Assembly (NCBI RefSeq): GCF_034651555.1
Contig: NZ_JAYEEQ010000011.1
Location: forward strand, 1-64,000
Length of the DNA stretch: 64,000 nt
From: Aurantibrevibacter litoralis
Lineage (GTDB): Bacteria > Bacteroidota > Bacteroidia > Flavobacteriales > Flavobacteriaceae
Direction: 5' to 3'
Shown: one piece after another, positions 1-8,201 of the stretch
Position numbering within the stretch: the first letter of the stretch is position 1
Layout of the letters: each line of letters begins with the position of its first letter
The notes under the pieces: generated by a model
What the model was told of the DNA's origin: nothing
Database searches by the model: none
Seen by the model: only the letters and a program-made list of their open reading frames with translations
Position numbers and translations under genes: made by a program

Positions 1-460
1 ATCCCTGCTAAATGGATTAAAAATGCAAGGCAGTACAAATTAAGGGTATATGGTAAATTGCATTTTAAAACTTAGATGCCCCCTAATAAAACAAAAAAAC
101 AGTCCCGAAAACCAACTGATCCAAGCATATTGGACAGACCAACAATTGCTTTGTCCTGGGCTAAATCCAGATAAATCGATGCATTCCCCTAAATCTGTCA
201 ATCAGAGAAATGAAGCTTTGCCTCAACCGGTCAAATTTGAACAATGAGAATGGCGAAATAACCTTATTTTTAAAGACATGCGGATTTATGGTTGCAATCC
301 GTGCCATGAAACGAAGAAAGTTGGCCATAACAAAAAACAACTATAAAAAGTCGTTGATTTATTATTTTTTGACGAGTGTCGACAAAGTACAAAGCAACAA
401 CGACAGGGGAAGCCTATTTTATTAACTCAATAACCATCCTTTCAAAGAAAAATAATTGTA
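1..460. other. intergenic stretch without a credible gene
   Basis: Short open frames here (for example 50-247 and 210-425) have no recognisable domain, low-complexity composition and no conserved context, so I call no gene. The only notable element is a half site around 291-308 (GCAATCCGTGCC). It is the complement of one arm of the REP-like hairpin at 555-585. Confidence 0.5.
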
Positions 461-547
461 ATGCCGGAAGACTATTATTTTAGTTCGGCAAGAAACTATG
501 CGGAATTAGGTTATGAAATTGAGGTCTTAGTACAGAATTTGTTTTGA
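461..547 (+). pseudogene. C-terminal remnant of a REP-associated tyrosine transposase (RAYT, IS200-like)
   Basis: The 28-codon frame contains PEDYYFSSARNYAEL, which matches the C-terminal signature of Bacteroidota RAYT or IS200-like Y1 transposases (P-E-D-Y-x-Y-S-S-A-R-N-Y). The catalytic HUH and tyrosine part is absent upstream, so only the tail survives. RAYTs are known to mobilise REP hairpins in their own genome, and REP-like hairpins lie just downstream at 555-585, 1146-1169 and 1387-1411. The family call rests on motif memory only. Confidence 0.55.
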
Positions 548-554
548 TATGCTT

Positions 555-587
555 TGTGGGCACGGATTGCAAATCTGCGCTATCGGG
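555..587. repeat. REP-like imperfect hairpin
   Basis: GCACGGATT, a short loop and AATCTGCGC form an imperfect inverted repeat. It shares the outer ends (GGGCACG and GCGCTA) with the hairpins at 1146 and 1387. The position between a RAYT remnant and an integrase remnant fits a dispersed REP element. Confidence 0.4.
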
Positions 588-688
588 TCATGGCAGGGCA
601 TCGAAGAATAAGCACTTCCGAAAGATATGTACAGGAAGACCTGAAACAGTTGCAGCAGATCATAAACACCTTTCATCCCCTGTGCTGA
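581..688 (+). pseudogene. C-terminal remnant of a tyrosine recombinase (phage/transposon integrase family)
   Basis: The frame reads AGHRRISTSERYVQEDL and ends at a TGA at 686-688. This corresponds to the last catalytic block of tyrosine recombinases: the LGH-x-x-I-x-T-T-x-x-Y segment with the HxxR box (His at 599-601) and the nucleophilic tyrosine (codon 626-628), then the usual C-terminal helix. Everything upstream is missing or frame-disrupted, so it cannot be functional. It marks a decayed integrative element next to the toxin-antitoxin pair. Confidence 0.6.
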
Positions 689-762
689 GTTTATCAAAGC
701 GATTAAAATAGAACCTATGGAACGAAAATTGTATCTTTACTTTCCACAAAATCGAAAGAGAA

Positions 763-993
763 ATGGCAACCTTGGATTTAAGACAGAGCGTACAGAACTA
801 CGTAGATACGGCGGACGATAGATTATTGAAAATGATAAAGGCATTGGTAGAAACCTACTATGACGATGCCGAGCGCATCAGCGTAGAACAGTACAATAAG
901 GAATTGGAAGCTTCCGAGGCGCAGATTGAACGTGGGGAGTTCTACACTCAGGAACAAGTACGCCAAACCATTGAGGAATGGGAAAAGGAGTAG
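763..993 (+). CDS. antitoxin of a type II toxin-antitoxin pair (ParD/PHD-like)
   Basis: A 76-residue acidic protein beginning MATLDLRQSVQNYVDTAD, the N-terminus of a common Bacteroidota antitoxin family paired with RelE/ParE toxins. The first 35 residues likely form the DNA-binding and dimerisation part. The C-terminus (EEWEKE) is acidic and would wrap the toxin. The next frame starts 16 bases before its stop, the translational coupling usual for such pairs. Because the toxin is damaged, this antitoxin may be an orphan. The family is assigned from sequence pattern and context. Confidence 0.7.
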   Translation: MATLDLRQSVQNYVDTADDRLLKMIKALVETYYDDAERISVEQYNKELEASEAQIERGEFYTQEQVRQTIEEWEKE

Positions 994-1181
994 TCTGGTC
1001 TCCCGAGGCATTGGAGCAGTTGACCGATGCCCGAAAAGCGATACTCAACGTCAGCAAATCCCTAAAAAGTGCCAATAGGTTGGCAAGGGAAATCTTCGAG
1101 AGCACGGACATACTTGCCGACCAGCCCGAAATGTATCCCCCGCTAGCGCGAGCATCTTTCTGCTCGTGCCATCAAGAGTGA
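978..1181 (+). pseudogene. RelE/ParE-family toxin, truncated by a REP-like hairpin
   Basis: Residues 1 to about 54 (MGKGVVWSPEALEQL ... DILADQPEMYP) match the N-terminal half of RelE/ParE ribosome-dependent or gyrase toxins, which normally have about 95-100 residues and end in a conserved RxxR region. At about 1140 the frame runs into the REP-like hairpin (PLARASFCSCHQE) and stops, so the catalytic C-terminal half is missing. Degenerate bases between 1190 and 1270 might be the displaced tail, but I cannot reconstruct a frame. The product is expected to be inactive. Confidence 0.65.
1146..1169. repeat. REP-like hairpin inside the truncated toxin gene
   Basis: Arms GCGCGAGCA (1146-1154) and TGCTCGTGC (1161-1169) pair across a 6-base loop with one G-U wobble. 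A related copy lies inverted at 1387-1411. Confidence 0.55.
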
Positions 1182-1530
1182 GCGACAAGAATCTAGAAAT
1201 ATGAATAAGCAATAAGCCACGAAATAAATATCTTGGTTTTCGTATTTTTAGAGTCGTATGAGCAGAAAATACAAATTTCAAAATCTCGCTGTGCCAAGTT
1301 TTCAACTTCGTACTGCGTTTTCGAGGTAAAAAACGGTTTAGTATCCTTAAGTGATGTTCAATTATGAGGAGTTATTTAGCAGGTTGGGCACGAGCATGAC
1401 GCTTGCGCCATTGGTAAGGCCAAATTTATTTTACACTTTTAAATAGTCGCTAACCTGGCAATACGCCCACATTTTGGCGCTATACCTCATTTGTTTGATT
1501 TCTAGAAGATCCTTAAAATGCGTGCATAGG
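1182..1530. other. intergenic stretch with a second REP-like copy and possible toxin debris
   Basis: No gene is supported. At 1387-1411 lies GGCACGAGCA, three bases and CGCTTGCGCC, an imperfect hairpin. Its reverse complement resembles the 1146-1169 element, so the two copies face each other. The bases between them may include decayed toxin sequence. Nothing else is recognisable. Confidence 0.4.
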
Positions 1531-2379
1531 CTATTCTGAACTCAGTTTTTTTAATACTTCCTTTAGCTTGGTAGGATTGCTTTGGTAAGACTCCAAATTG
1601 AATAAGGCTACTTTTCTAAAATCAATAGGGTGGCTTTCACTTTGCAGGGAAATATAGCCCGATTTTAAGGGAGTACCATCTACCTTCACATTAGGATCTG
1701 AAGGGGTTACATTACCTCCACCAATTTGGGGTTTAAAGTAGGTGAGTACGGTGTCTTTTTCTACAATATGATATACAATAGAATCGCCAAGCACTAAAAA
1801 ATAAGCGGTAACCCATTGCTCGCCATGATAGGTTTTGGAGGTAGCATTGAGACAGTGCGGCGTAAACAATTCTTCATTAATAACGACATGGGTACCCGGG
1901 GTGCATAAGTTGCTGGTCGTTCGCTCATCTACACCATTACCACCCAATAATTGACCTTCGATAGAAATAGGGAAGTCTTGATCTTTCAACATGGTTTTAG
2001 GATCTTGGCCATGAAGCATGGCGCCGGAATTCCGCAGTGCCCAACCTTCACCGCCCTTGGCTTGCTCGCCCACAAATCGATATTCTACGCGCAAAAGGTA
2101 ATACGAAAAAGGGGTGTTGTAGAAAATATGCCCGTATTGTTGGTCAAAAGTGTCATAACCATCATAACGTACTTGCATTAAACCGTTGGCTACCCGAAAC
2201 GTATTGGCATAATTTTCATGTAGCTCGTGTTTTGCTATTTTAATAGTCCAATCGTTCAAATCTTTGCCATTAAAGAGTTGCTGCCACGTTCCTATGGCAT
2301 CTGATTTATTTGATTTTACCGGATAGCAAGAAAATGAAAGCACAGTTGCCAACAGAAATAAAAGCGGGAATCGCATCAT
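1531..2379 (-). CDS. DUF1080 (3-keto-disaccharide hydrolase-like) lipoprotein
   Basis: A 282-residue exported protein. The N-terminus is a short hydrophobic signal ending in a lipobox-like LSFSC (Cys18), so it is probably an outer-membrane or periplasmic lipoprotein. Residues 31-265 fit the DUF1080 concanavalin-like fold (WQQLFNGKDLNDWTIK at the start, IDFRKVALFNL at the end). Some members act on 3-keto-glycosides after oxidation by GFO/IDH enzymes; many have no assigned substrate. No sugar-oxidising partner is nearby, so the substrate is unknown. It stands alone on the minus strand. The start is the first of two adjacent ATG codons. Confidence 0.85.
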   Translation of the reverse strand: MMRFPLLFLLATVLSFSCYPVKSNKSDAIGTWQQLFNGKDLNDWTIKIAKHELHENYANTFRVANGLMQVRYDGYDTFDQQYGHIFYNTPFSYYLLRVEYRFVGEQAKGGEGWALRNSGAMLHGQDPKTMLKDQDFPISIEGQLLGGNGVDERTTSNLCTPGTHVVINEELFTPHCLNATSKTYHGEQWVTAYFLVLGDSIVYHIVEKDTVLTYFKPQIGGGNVTPSDPNVKVDGTPLKSGYISLQSESHPIDFRKVALFNLESYQSNPTKLKEVLKKLSSE

Positions 2380-2473
2380 CGAAGTTTTTTTAGTCCTATT
2401 TTTTAAAGGTACATAAAACGTATAAAGTACGCTACATTTCGTAAATGAATCATTGCTCTAATCGCGTAGCTTT

Positions 2474-3253
2474 TCATTCATTTTCTGCCATTTTTGATAC
2501 TATTTCCTTCAGCATTTTGGCAGCCAAATACGCCGTCATTTCCTGAAAATCTCGTAAAGGATTATATTCTACAATATCAGCACCCAAAACATCCCCATCT
2601 AAATTTTGTAATAAGGTTATAACTTCTCTTGAGGTGAGTCCGCCCGGTTCGTGGTGCGATACACCAGGTGCAAATGCGGGGTCAAATGCATCCATGTCTA
2701 AAGAAATATAAACAGGTTTTTGAAACTTAGGCAAGGCAGAAAGATCCAAATGGCGCATTTCATGTACTTCCACATTAAATTTTTGAGCCTGAGTACGTTG
2801 TTCCGGATTTAGAGTGCGAATGCCAATTTGGACTAATCGATTTGCAAAGCCATTTTCCATAATTCTCGCAAAAGGACAGGCATGCGAAAACCGATCTCCT
2901 TCAAAAACGTCGTACAAGTCGGCGTGGGCATCGATATGAAGAAGGTCCATTGGCCCATACTTATGGTAAAAGGCTTTTATAACTGGGAAAGTAATGGAAT
3001 GATCGCCACCCAACGTTACAATTTTAGTGGAGCCTTGAAGTTGCGCAGCGCTTATTTTCTCGATCTCGAAATAGGAGCTTACTTTAAAATCGCCCGCATC
3101 TTTTAGAATGTTATTTTCTAATGAAAACCCAGATTCGGAATAAAGATTCATAGCACCACTGTGCAACGCCTTTCGAATTAAGGGTGGCGCAAGACGTGTA
3201 CCTTTTTGAAAGGACGATTTTTCATCGAACGGAATACCTATAATTTTAATCAT
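2474..3253 (-). CDS. arginase/agmatinase/formiminoglutamase family hydrolase
   Basis: A 259-residue ureohydrolase-fold enzyme. The binuclear manganese ligands are visible: GGDHS (His85), DAHAD (Asp108, His110, Asp112) and SLDMDAFDP (Asp186, Asp188). SHHEPGGLT follows. The family hydrolyses guanidino or formimino groups of arginine, agmatine or formiminoglutamate. The length is slightly short for classical arginase, and no histidine-utilisation or polyamine gene is adjacent, so I do not pick a substrate. Arginine or agmatine breakdown to urea is the most likely role in the cytoplasm. Confidence 0.88.
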   Translation of the reverse strand: MIKIIGIPFDEKSSFQKGTRLAPPLIRKALHSGAMNLYSESGFSLENNILKDAGDFKVSSYFEIEKISAAQLQGSTKIVTLGGDHSITFPVIKAFYHKYGPMDLLHIDAHADLYDVFEGDRFSHACPFARIMENGFANRLVQIGIRTLNPEQRTQAQKFNVEVHEMRHLDLSALPKFQKPVYISLDMDAFDPAFAPGVSHHEPGGLTSREVITLLQNLDGDVLGADIVEYNPLRDFQEMTAYLAAKMLKEIVSKMAENE

Positions 3254-3358
3254 ACCGGCGTGGTAACAATCTGTATGTTCAGCACAAAAAGCTAGAAGGG
3301 CACGTGCCCATTATAAAAGAATCCTGGCACAAACTATAGCCGTTGTAAAAGGTACGTC

Positions 3359-4045
3359 CTATGCTTTTTCGGGTGACAAATATTTATAAACGAGTCCGGC
3401 TAACAGGGCGCCAACTATGGGTGCTACCCAAAACAGCCATAATTGTTCTAAGGCCCAACCCCCGGCAAAGAGTGCCTGACTGGTACTTCTTGCAGGGTTT
3501 ACAGAGGTATTGGTTACCGGGATGCTAATGAGATGTATAAGGGTTAATCCCAGACCAATGGCCAGCCCGGCAAAACCTTTGGGAGCTTTGGAATGCGTAG
3601 CTCCCAAAATAATAATGAGAAACATAAAGGTAAGAACAACCTCCGTAACCAATGCGGCTACCATATTGTAGCCGTCGGGAGAATGTTCCCCATAACCATT
3701 GGCTGCAAAGCCACCAATTTCGAACCCGGCTTTTCCTGTTGCAATGGTGTACAAAATGGCAGCCCCGGCGATACCGCCCAAAACCTGAGCAATAATATAA
3801 GGCAATAATTCTTTTTGGTTAAACCGACCACCCATCCATAACCCAATGGAGACGGCCGGATTTAAATGACATCCAGAAATATGACCTATAGCGTAGGCCA
3901 TAGTCACTACAGTTAAGCCAAAGGCAATCGCTACGCCTACAAATCCAATTCCCAGTTCGGGATAGCCGGCAGCGAGAACCGCACTACCGCAACCACCCAG
4001 AACCAACCAAAGGGTTCCAATAAACTCTGCAACTAATTTTTTCAT
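3359..4045 (-). CDS. aqpZ: aquaporin Z-type water channel
   Basis: A 228-residue inner-membrane MIP-family channel with six predicted helices and two half-helices. Both NPA boxes are present: HLNPAVS (62-64) and SVNPARS (183-185). The water-specific selectivity filter of E. coli AqpZ appears conserved as Phe42, His171, Thr180 and Arg186, and a glycerol-facilitator pattern is absent. It therefore should pass water quickly in osmotic adjustment. It is monocistronic between the arginase-like gene and a CDF transporter. Confidence 0.95.
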   Translation of the reverse strand: MKKLVAEFIGTLWLVLGGCGSAVLAAGYPELGIGFVGVAIAFGLTVVTMAYAIGHISGCHLNPAVSIGLWMGGRFNQKELLPYIIAQVLGGIAGAAILYTIATGKAGFEIGGFAANGYGEHSPDGYNMVAALVTEVVLTFMFLIIILGATHSKAPKGFAGLAIGLGLTLIHLISIPVTNTSVNPARSTSQALFAGGWALEQLWLFWVAPIVGALLAGLVYKYLSPEKA

Positions 4046-4193
4046 AATTTTTAGTTTTAAATGGTTATTTGATACATATGAAATGCACCATCACTTAGCC
4101 AAAATAACAGGATGATAGCCTTGATGTTGACATTCCGTTAAAACTAAGATAGTAATTTAATGCATTTAGCTGTGTTATTCTATCATAGGATTT

Positions 4194-5063
4194 TTAGTTG
4201 CTTGGTTCTATATGGATCAATACCTGACCAAGATCTGGAATTTTAGCTTTTAGGGTATCTTTAAGTTGATGCGACAGGTAATGGCCTTCTGTAACCGTAA
4301 TTTTGCCGTTTACATGGGCATGAAGATCTACATGATATTTCATTCCTGTTTTTCGTACAAAGCATTTTTCGGTACCAAGAATGCCCGGTACAGACAGGGC
4401 AACGACTCTAATTTCATCAATTAAGGTGTCATAGCGATGTTCATCCATAACCTCACCAAGGGCCGGTCTAAAAATGAGGTAACTGTTGTAATAGATAAAT
4501 CCGGCTGCCAGTAGGGCCGCCCAATCATCTGCCTTCTCGTACCCTTCGCCAAAGAGTAAAGCAATGCTAATGCCAATAAAGGCCATTACAGAGGTTATGG
4601 CGTCACTTCTATGGTGCCAAGCATCTGCTTTTAATGAGGAACTATTGGTTTCTATGCCTTTTTTTAACACCAGTCGATAGGATAGTTCCTTCCAAAGTAT
4701 AATGCTTCCAAGCACCATGAGTGTCCATGGTTTAGGGGTTTTGTGCGGGGTAAGGATATGTTGAACACTTTCATACGCAATTATAGTAGCCGAGGTTACC
4801 AGAAAGGCAACCACAATAAATGTAATTAGAGGCTCTATTTTACCGTGGCCGTAAGGATGATTTTTATCGGCAGGCCTACGTGCATAGTGGAGACCTAAGA
4901 GTACAAAAAGAGAGGAGAAAATATCGGTGGTCGATTCAATGGCATCGGCAATTAGGGCATACGAATTTCCAAAAAATCCGGCCAACCCTTTTACAACCGC
5001 CAAGCAAAGGTTGCTGGCAATGCTAAAATAAGTGGTGCGTATAGCGGTTTGTACCTGGTTCAT
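4194..5063 (-). CDS. cation diffusion facilitator (CDF) family metal exporter
   Basis: A 289-residue CDF protein with an N-terminal transmembrane domain (about 10-205) and a C-terminal cytoplasmic domain (about 206-289). Metal-site motifs are seen in helix 2 (ADAIESTTD, Asp40 and Asp47) and helix 5 (DAWHHRSDA). Such proteins exchange Zn2+, Fe2+ or Mn2+ for protons across the inner membrane. FieF-like members carry an H/D pattern like this one, but I do not fix the metal. It begins 37 bases after mgtE ends and probably belongs to the same transcript. Confidence 0.9.
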   Translation of the reverse strand: MNQVQTAIRTTYFSIASNLCLAVVKGLAGFFGNSYALIADAIESTTDIFSSLFVLLGLHYARRPADKNHPYGHGKIEPLITFIVVAFLVTSATIIAYESVQHILTPHKTPKPWTLMVLGSIILWKELSYRLVLKKGIETNSSSLKADAWHHRSDAITSVMAFIGISIALLFGEGYEKADDWAALLAAGFIYYNSYLIFRPALGEVMDEHRYDTLIDEIRVVALSVPGILGTEKCFVRKTGMKYHVDLHAHVNGKITVTEGHYLSHQLKDTLKAKIPDLGQVLIHIEPSN

Positions 5064-5100
5064 TTTATGTAACTACCGGTTATTCTTATGGAATTTGATG

Positions 5101-6456
5101 TTAAATTCCCAAGACAATTTTTGCGATGGAAAAATAAATGAGAATACCAAAAATATCATTACCTGTGGTAATAAAAGGCCCTGTGGCCACTGCGGGGTCT
5201 ATGCCTCGATGATCTAGAAAAATGGGAATAAAGGTACCTATAAGCGCCGCTATAATGATGACTACAATTAAGGCAATGCAAATGGTGGCAGAGACGGCAT
5301 AGGAGGTATGGAAGATAAAATGGCTAATAAGAAGAACGATTGCAGCAATGACTAAACCATTGATCAGCCCAAGTAAAAATTCCTTTACCAAACGCTTAAT
5401 GATTTCTCCTTTCACCGAGTCATTGGCCAACCCTTGCACCATTATAGCAGAGGATTGTACCCCGACGTTCCCTGCGGTAGCCTGTATTAGAGGCACAAAA
5501 ATGAGCAGAATTGGAAACTCTGTCATTACGGTTTGAAAACTATTAATGATACTCGCTGCCCCTATACCTCCAAACATACCAATAATTAGCCATGGCAATC
5601 GTGCACGGGTTAGTTTTAGAATGCTGTCATCGGCTTCTACATCTCTAGAGATACCGGCTGCCAATTGGTAATCTTTTTCGGCTTCTTCTTTTATAACATC
5701 TACAATGTCATCGATGGTTATTCTGCCAACTAAACGGCCAATTTCGTCTACGACCGGAATGGCTTCCAAATCGTATTTCGACATTATTTTGGCTACCTCT
5801 TCCGGTTTTTCATTTACGTTTACGAAATCTACCTTGGGGATATAAATTTCGCTAATGTGGGTTTTGGTAGATGCTGTAAGTAAATCCTTTAACGACAATC
5901 GGCCTTTAAGAAGTCCCTCATCGTCTACCACATAAATGGAATGTACACGGGTTACATTTTCGGCCTGCGCCCGCATTTCTTTAACGCAAGTAAGCACATT
6001 CCAATTTTCATTTACTTTTACCAACTCTTTTGCCATGAGTCCGCCTGCCGAGTTTTCATCATAGCGCAAAAGGTCTACAATATCCTTAGCGTGGTCTCTA
6101 TCCTCAATTTCGGAGATAACTTGTTGAACGATGCCTTTTGGAAGTTCGGCAATAATGTCGGCGGCATCATCGGTATCTAGCTCACCTAGTTCAGTAGCAA
6201 TTTCCTTTGCAGATAAATTTCTTAAAATACGTTCCCGAATATCTTCATCGAGCTCTGTAAGTACATCCGATGTCTTATCGCTATCTAAAAGTTTAATAAG
6301 ATAGGTAGCTTCATCTTCATTAAGCTCATTTATTACTTCGGCCACATCTGCATAATGCACATCTTGCAATAGGGTCAAAAGTTCTTGATCCTTTTGGCTT
6401 TCTATGAGCTGTTCAATTTCAGCTACTAACTCGTATGTGAGTTTAAACGGTATCAT
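5101..6456 (-). CDS. mgtE: magnesium transporter MgtE
   Basis: A 451-residue Mg2+ channel. The MgtE N domain covers about 1-130 (acidic superhelix with LNEDEATYLIKLLD and ELDTDDAADI repeats). A pair of CBS domains spans about 135-255, and five transmembrane helices lie at about 285-451. The cytoplasmic domains sense Mg2+ and close the pore. Helix regions contain PLIQATAGNVGVQSSA and ATGPFITTGNDIFG, typical of the pore. The ATG overlaps the end of ksgA by 14 bases, so translation is likely coupled. Confidence 0.95.
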   Translation of the reverse strand: MIPFKLTYELVAEIEQLIESQKDQELLTLLQDVHYADVAEVINELNEDEATYLIKLLDSDKTSDVLTELDEDIRERILRNLSAKEIATELGELDTDDAADIIAELPKGIVQQVISEIEDRDHAKDIVDLLRYDENSAGGLMAKELVKVNENWNVLTCVKEMRAQAENVTRVHSIYVVDDEGLLKGRLSLKDLLTASTKTHISEIYIPKVDFVNVNEKPEEVAKIMSKYDLEAIPVVDEIGRLVGRITIDDIVDVIKEEAEKDYQLAAGISRDVEADDSILKLTRARLPWLIIGMFGGIGAASIINSFQTVMTEFPILLIFVPLIQATAGNVGVQSSAIMVQGLANDSVKGEIIKRLVKEFLLGLINGLVIAAIVLLISHFIFHTSYAVSATICIALIVVIIIAALIGTFIPIFLDHRGIDPAVATGPFITTGNDIFGILIYFSIAKIVLGI

Positions 6457-7315
6457 GCGCTATCTTCGTGGTCAGGTCAATAAAATGGGCTACAGAAAGC
6501 TGTTCGGGACGCTTGTCAAAGATAGCATCTTCTTTTAGAATATCAGAAATGGCGAAGGATTTTAAACTGTTGCGCAGTGTCTTTCGCCGTTGGTTGAAGG
6601 CCGCTTTAACCACTTTTCGGAATAGGTTTTCATCACAGCCAAGGTTTAAATCGTTTTTTCGTGTCAACCGAAGCACTCCGGATTGCACTTTTGGGGGTGG
6701 ATCAAAAACTTGGGGCGGTACCGAAAATAAATATTCGGCATTATAAAATGCCTGTACTAGTACAGACAGAATGCCATAGACCTTACTACCCTCTTTTTCG
6801 CAAATGCGCTGCGCTACTTCTTTTTGAAACATGCCTGTAAACTCGGGCACATATTCTTTCAATTGAAGTAATTTAAACACGATTTGCGTAGAAATATTAT
6901 ACGGAAAATTACCGGTTATAGCAAAGGGCTCATTCTTAAATAGAGTGATGAGGTCGTAATTTAAAAAATCGGCTTCTATCACTTTAAACGTTGCGTTGCG
7001 TTGCCTCAATTGCGGATGCTCTAATGAGAAACTATGATTCAGATAAATAATGGAATCGGCATCTAAATCCATAGCCACTAAATCCATATCGCGCTCCAGA
7101 AGGTATTTGGTTAACACCCCTGTTCCGGGGCCAATTTCTATCACATCCCGATATCCTCTGAGGGATAAGGTTTCCGCAATCTTTTGAGCAATGACTTCAT
7201 CCTTTAAAAAATGTTGACCTAAATGTTTTTTGGCTTTTACGGGACTTTCCGAAGTGGAAGCTTCTGAGCGATTTTTTTTATGGGAATCGTATTTTTTTTT
7301 GGCTTTTTTAGACAT
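6443..7315 (-). CDS. rsmA: 16S rRNA dimethyladenosine transferase (KsgA/RsmA)
   Basis: A 290-residue SAM-dependent methyltransferase that dimethylates two adjacent adenosines in helix 45 of 16S rRNA. Visible motifs are KKHLGQHFL at the N-terminus, the SAM site IEIGPGTGVLTK and the catalytic GNFPYNIS (the N-x-P-Y motif). The frame extends upstream to a TTG at 7354, but the first ATG at 7315 (MSKKAKKKYD) is preferred. The extra basic N-terminal tail of about 27 residues before KAKKHLG is not needed for catalysis. It overlaps mgtE and follows the small gene at 7392. Confidence 0.94.
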   Translation of the reverse strand: MSKKAKKKYDSHKKNRSEASTSESPVKAKKHLGQHFLKDEVIAQKIAETLSLRGYRDVIEIGPGTGVLTKYLLERDMDLVAMDLDADSIIYLNHSFSLEHPQLRQRNATFKVIEADFLNYDLITLFKNEPFAITGNFPYNISTQIVFKLLQLKEYVPEFTGMFQKEVAQRICEKEGSKVYGILSVLVQAFYNAEYLFSVPPQVFDPPPKVQSGVLRLTRKNDLNLGCDENLFRKVVKAAFNQRRKTLRNSLKSFAISDILKEDAIFDKRPEQLSVAHFIDLTTKIAHDTV

Positions 7316-7391
7316 GGCAATAAAGGTTTTCACCCTGTTATTAAAGAGTAGCAATTTAGGGATTACTTGGGTAAATATGAGATCGTAAGAC

Positions 7392-7694
7392 TTATTTTTC
7401 AGTATATACCCACGCTTTTGTGCCCGAGGCTAACACTACTTCCGTTCTTAGATAATCGTCCCCTTCGTAGGCATCAGCTTTTTGTAGATCTACTTCGGTG
7501 ATCTCATAAACGATACCGTTCAAGGGGTTGTTGTGGAGTACAGACTTGCAAATAATAGGGTAACGACCGGCTATTTTCTGCTCCGAAAGGGCATACCCAA
7601 AGAGTGTATCCGGTGCCCCATTTAATTTTCGTTTAAAAAGAGTCATTTGTATGTGTTCTTCTTGCAAAGTACCATAGGTAAAAAGAAAGGCCAT
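7392..7694 (-). CDS. gamma-glutamylcyclotransferase-like (AIG2/GGCT fold) protein
   Basis: A 100-residue protein starting MAFLFTYGTLQ. It contains the family YGTL substrate-binding loop and NPLNGIVYEI, then the acidic catalytic region ADAYEGDDY (Glu in YEGDDY). GGCT-fold enzymes release 5-oxoproline from gamma-glutamyl amines. Many small bacterial members have no proven substrate. It sits 7 bases after DUF4286 and before ksgA in a same-strand run. Confidence 0.82.
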   Translation of the reverse strand: MAFLFTYGTLQEEHIQMTLFKRKLNGAPDTLFGYALSEQKIAGRYPIICKSVLHNNPLNGIVYEITEVDLQKADAYEGDDYLRTEVVLASGTKAWVYTEK

Positions 7695-7701
7695 ATACTT
7701 C

Positions 7702-8013
7702 CTATTGCTCGTTAATAATCTCTAATTCGGTTCGGAAAGCCACAAATTTATTGGCAAATAGTGATTGCGCCTCGTTGCGTAAACGTGAGGCATCTTCTTT
7801 GTAATAGGCTTCTAGTGTGCGTTTATCTTTTGTAAAGTATTGTACGGAATAGGTAATGCCCCCCATTTCTTCTTCAACCAGCACTCTGCACATCCGCGCC
7901 TGTGCAAATTTACCTGTGGCCAGCATATTTGGGATATGGGTTTGCTTCATCCATAGTAGCCATTGGTCGTGTGCCGATTCCTCGATGTTTATGGTAACGT
8001 TATAAATGTACAT
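7702..8013 (-). CDS. DUF4286 family protein
   Basis: A 103-residue cytoplasmic protein starting MYIYNVTINIEESAHDQWL and containing YSVQYFTKDKRTLEAY. This matches DUF4286, a ferredoxin-like small-protein family common in Flavobacteriia and often found beside ksgA. Function is not established. It is probably cotranscribed with the TPR gene upstream and the cyclotransferase-like gene downstream. Confidence 0.82.
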   Translation of the reverse strand: MYIYNVTINIEESAHDQWLLWMKQTHIPNMLATGKFAQARMCRVLVEEEMGGITYSVQYFTKDKRTLEAYYKEDASRLRNEAQSLFANKFVAFRTELEIINEQ

Positions 8014-8201
8014 AGGTGAGGGTATAAAATTATAGTGGTCGCTTTTCGGATGTTTAGGTGTACACGGGTTTCATGCCTTGATTTTCTAATGCGGTTAGGA
8101 TGTTGCCTTCACAATGCTAAACAAGGATCCAAAGGTTCTTACTGTGTTTCTTTTTAGGGCGTTTTATTTTGTTCAGAAATCGTGCGCAAGCCTATAAACC
8201 T

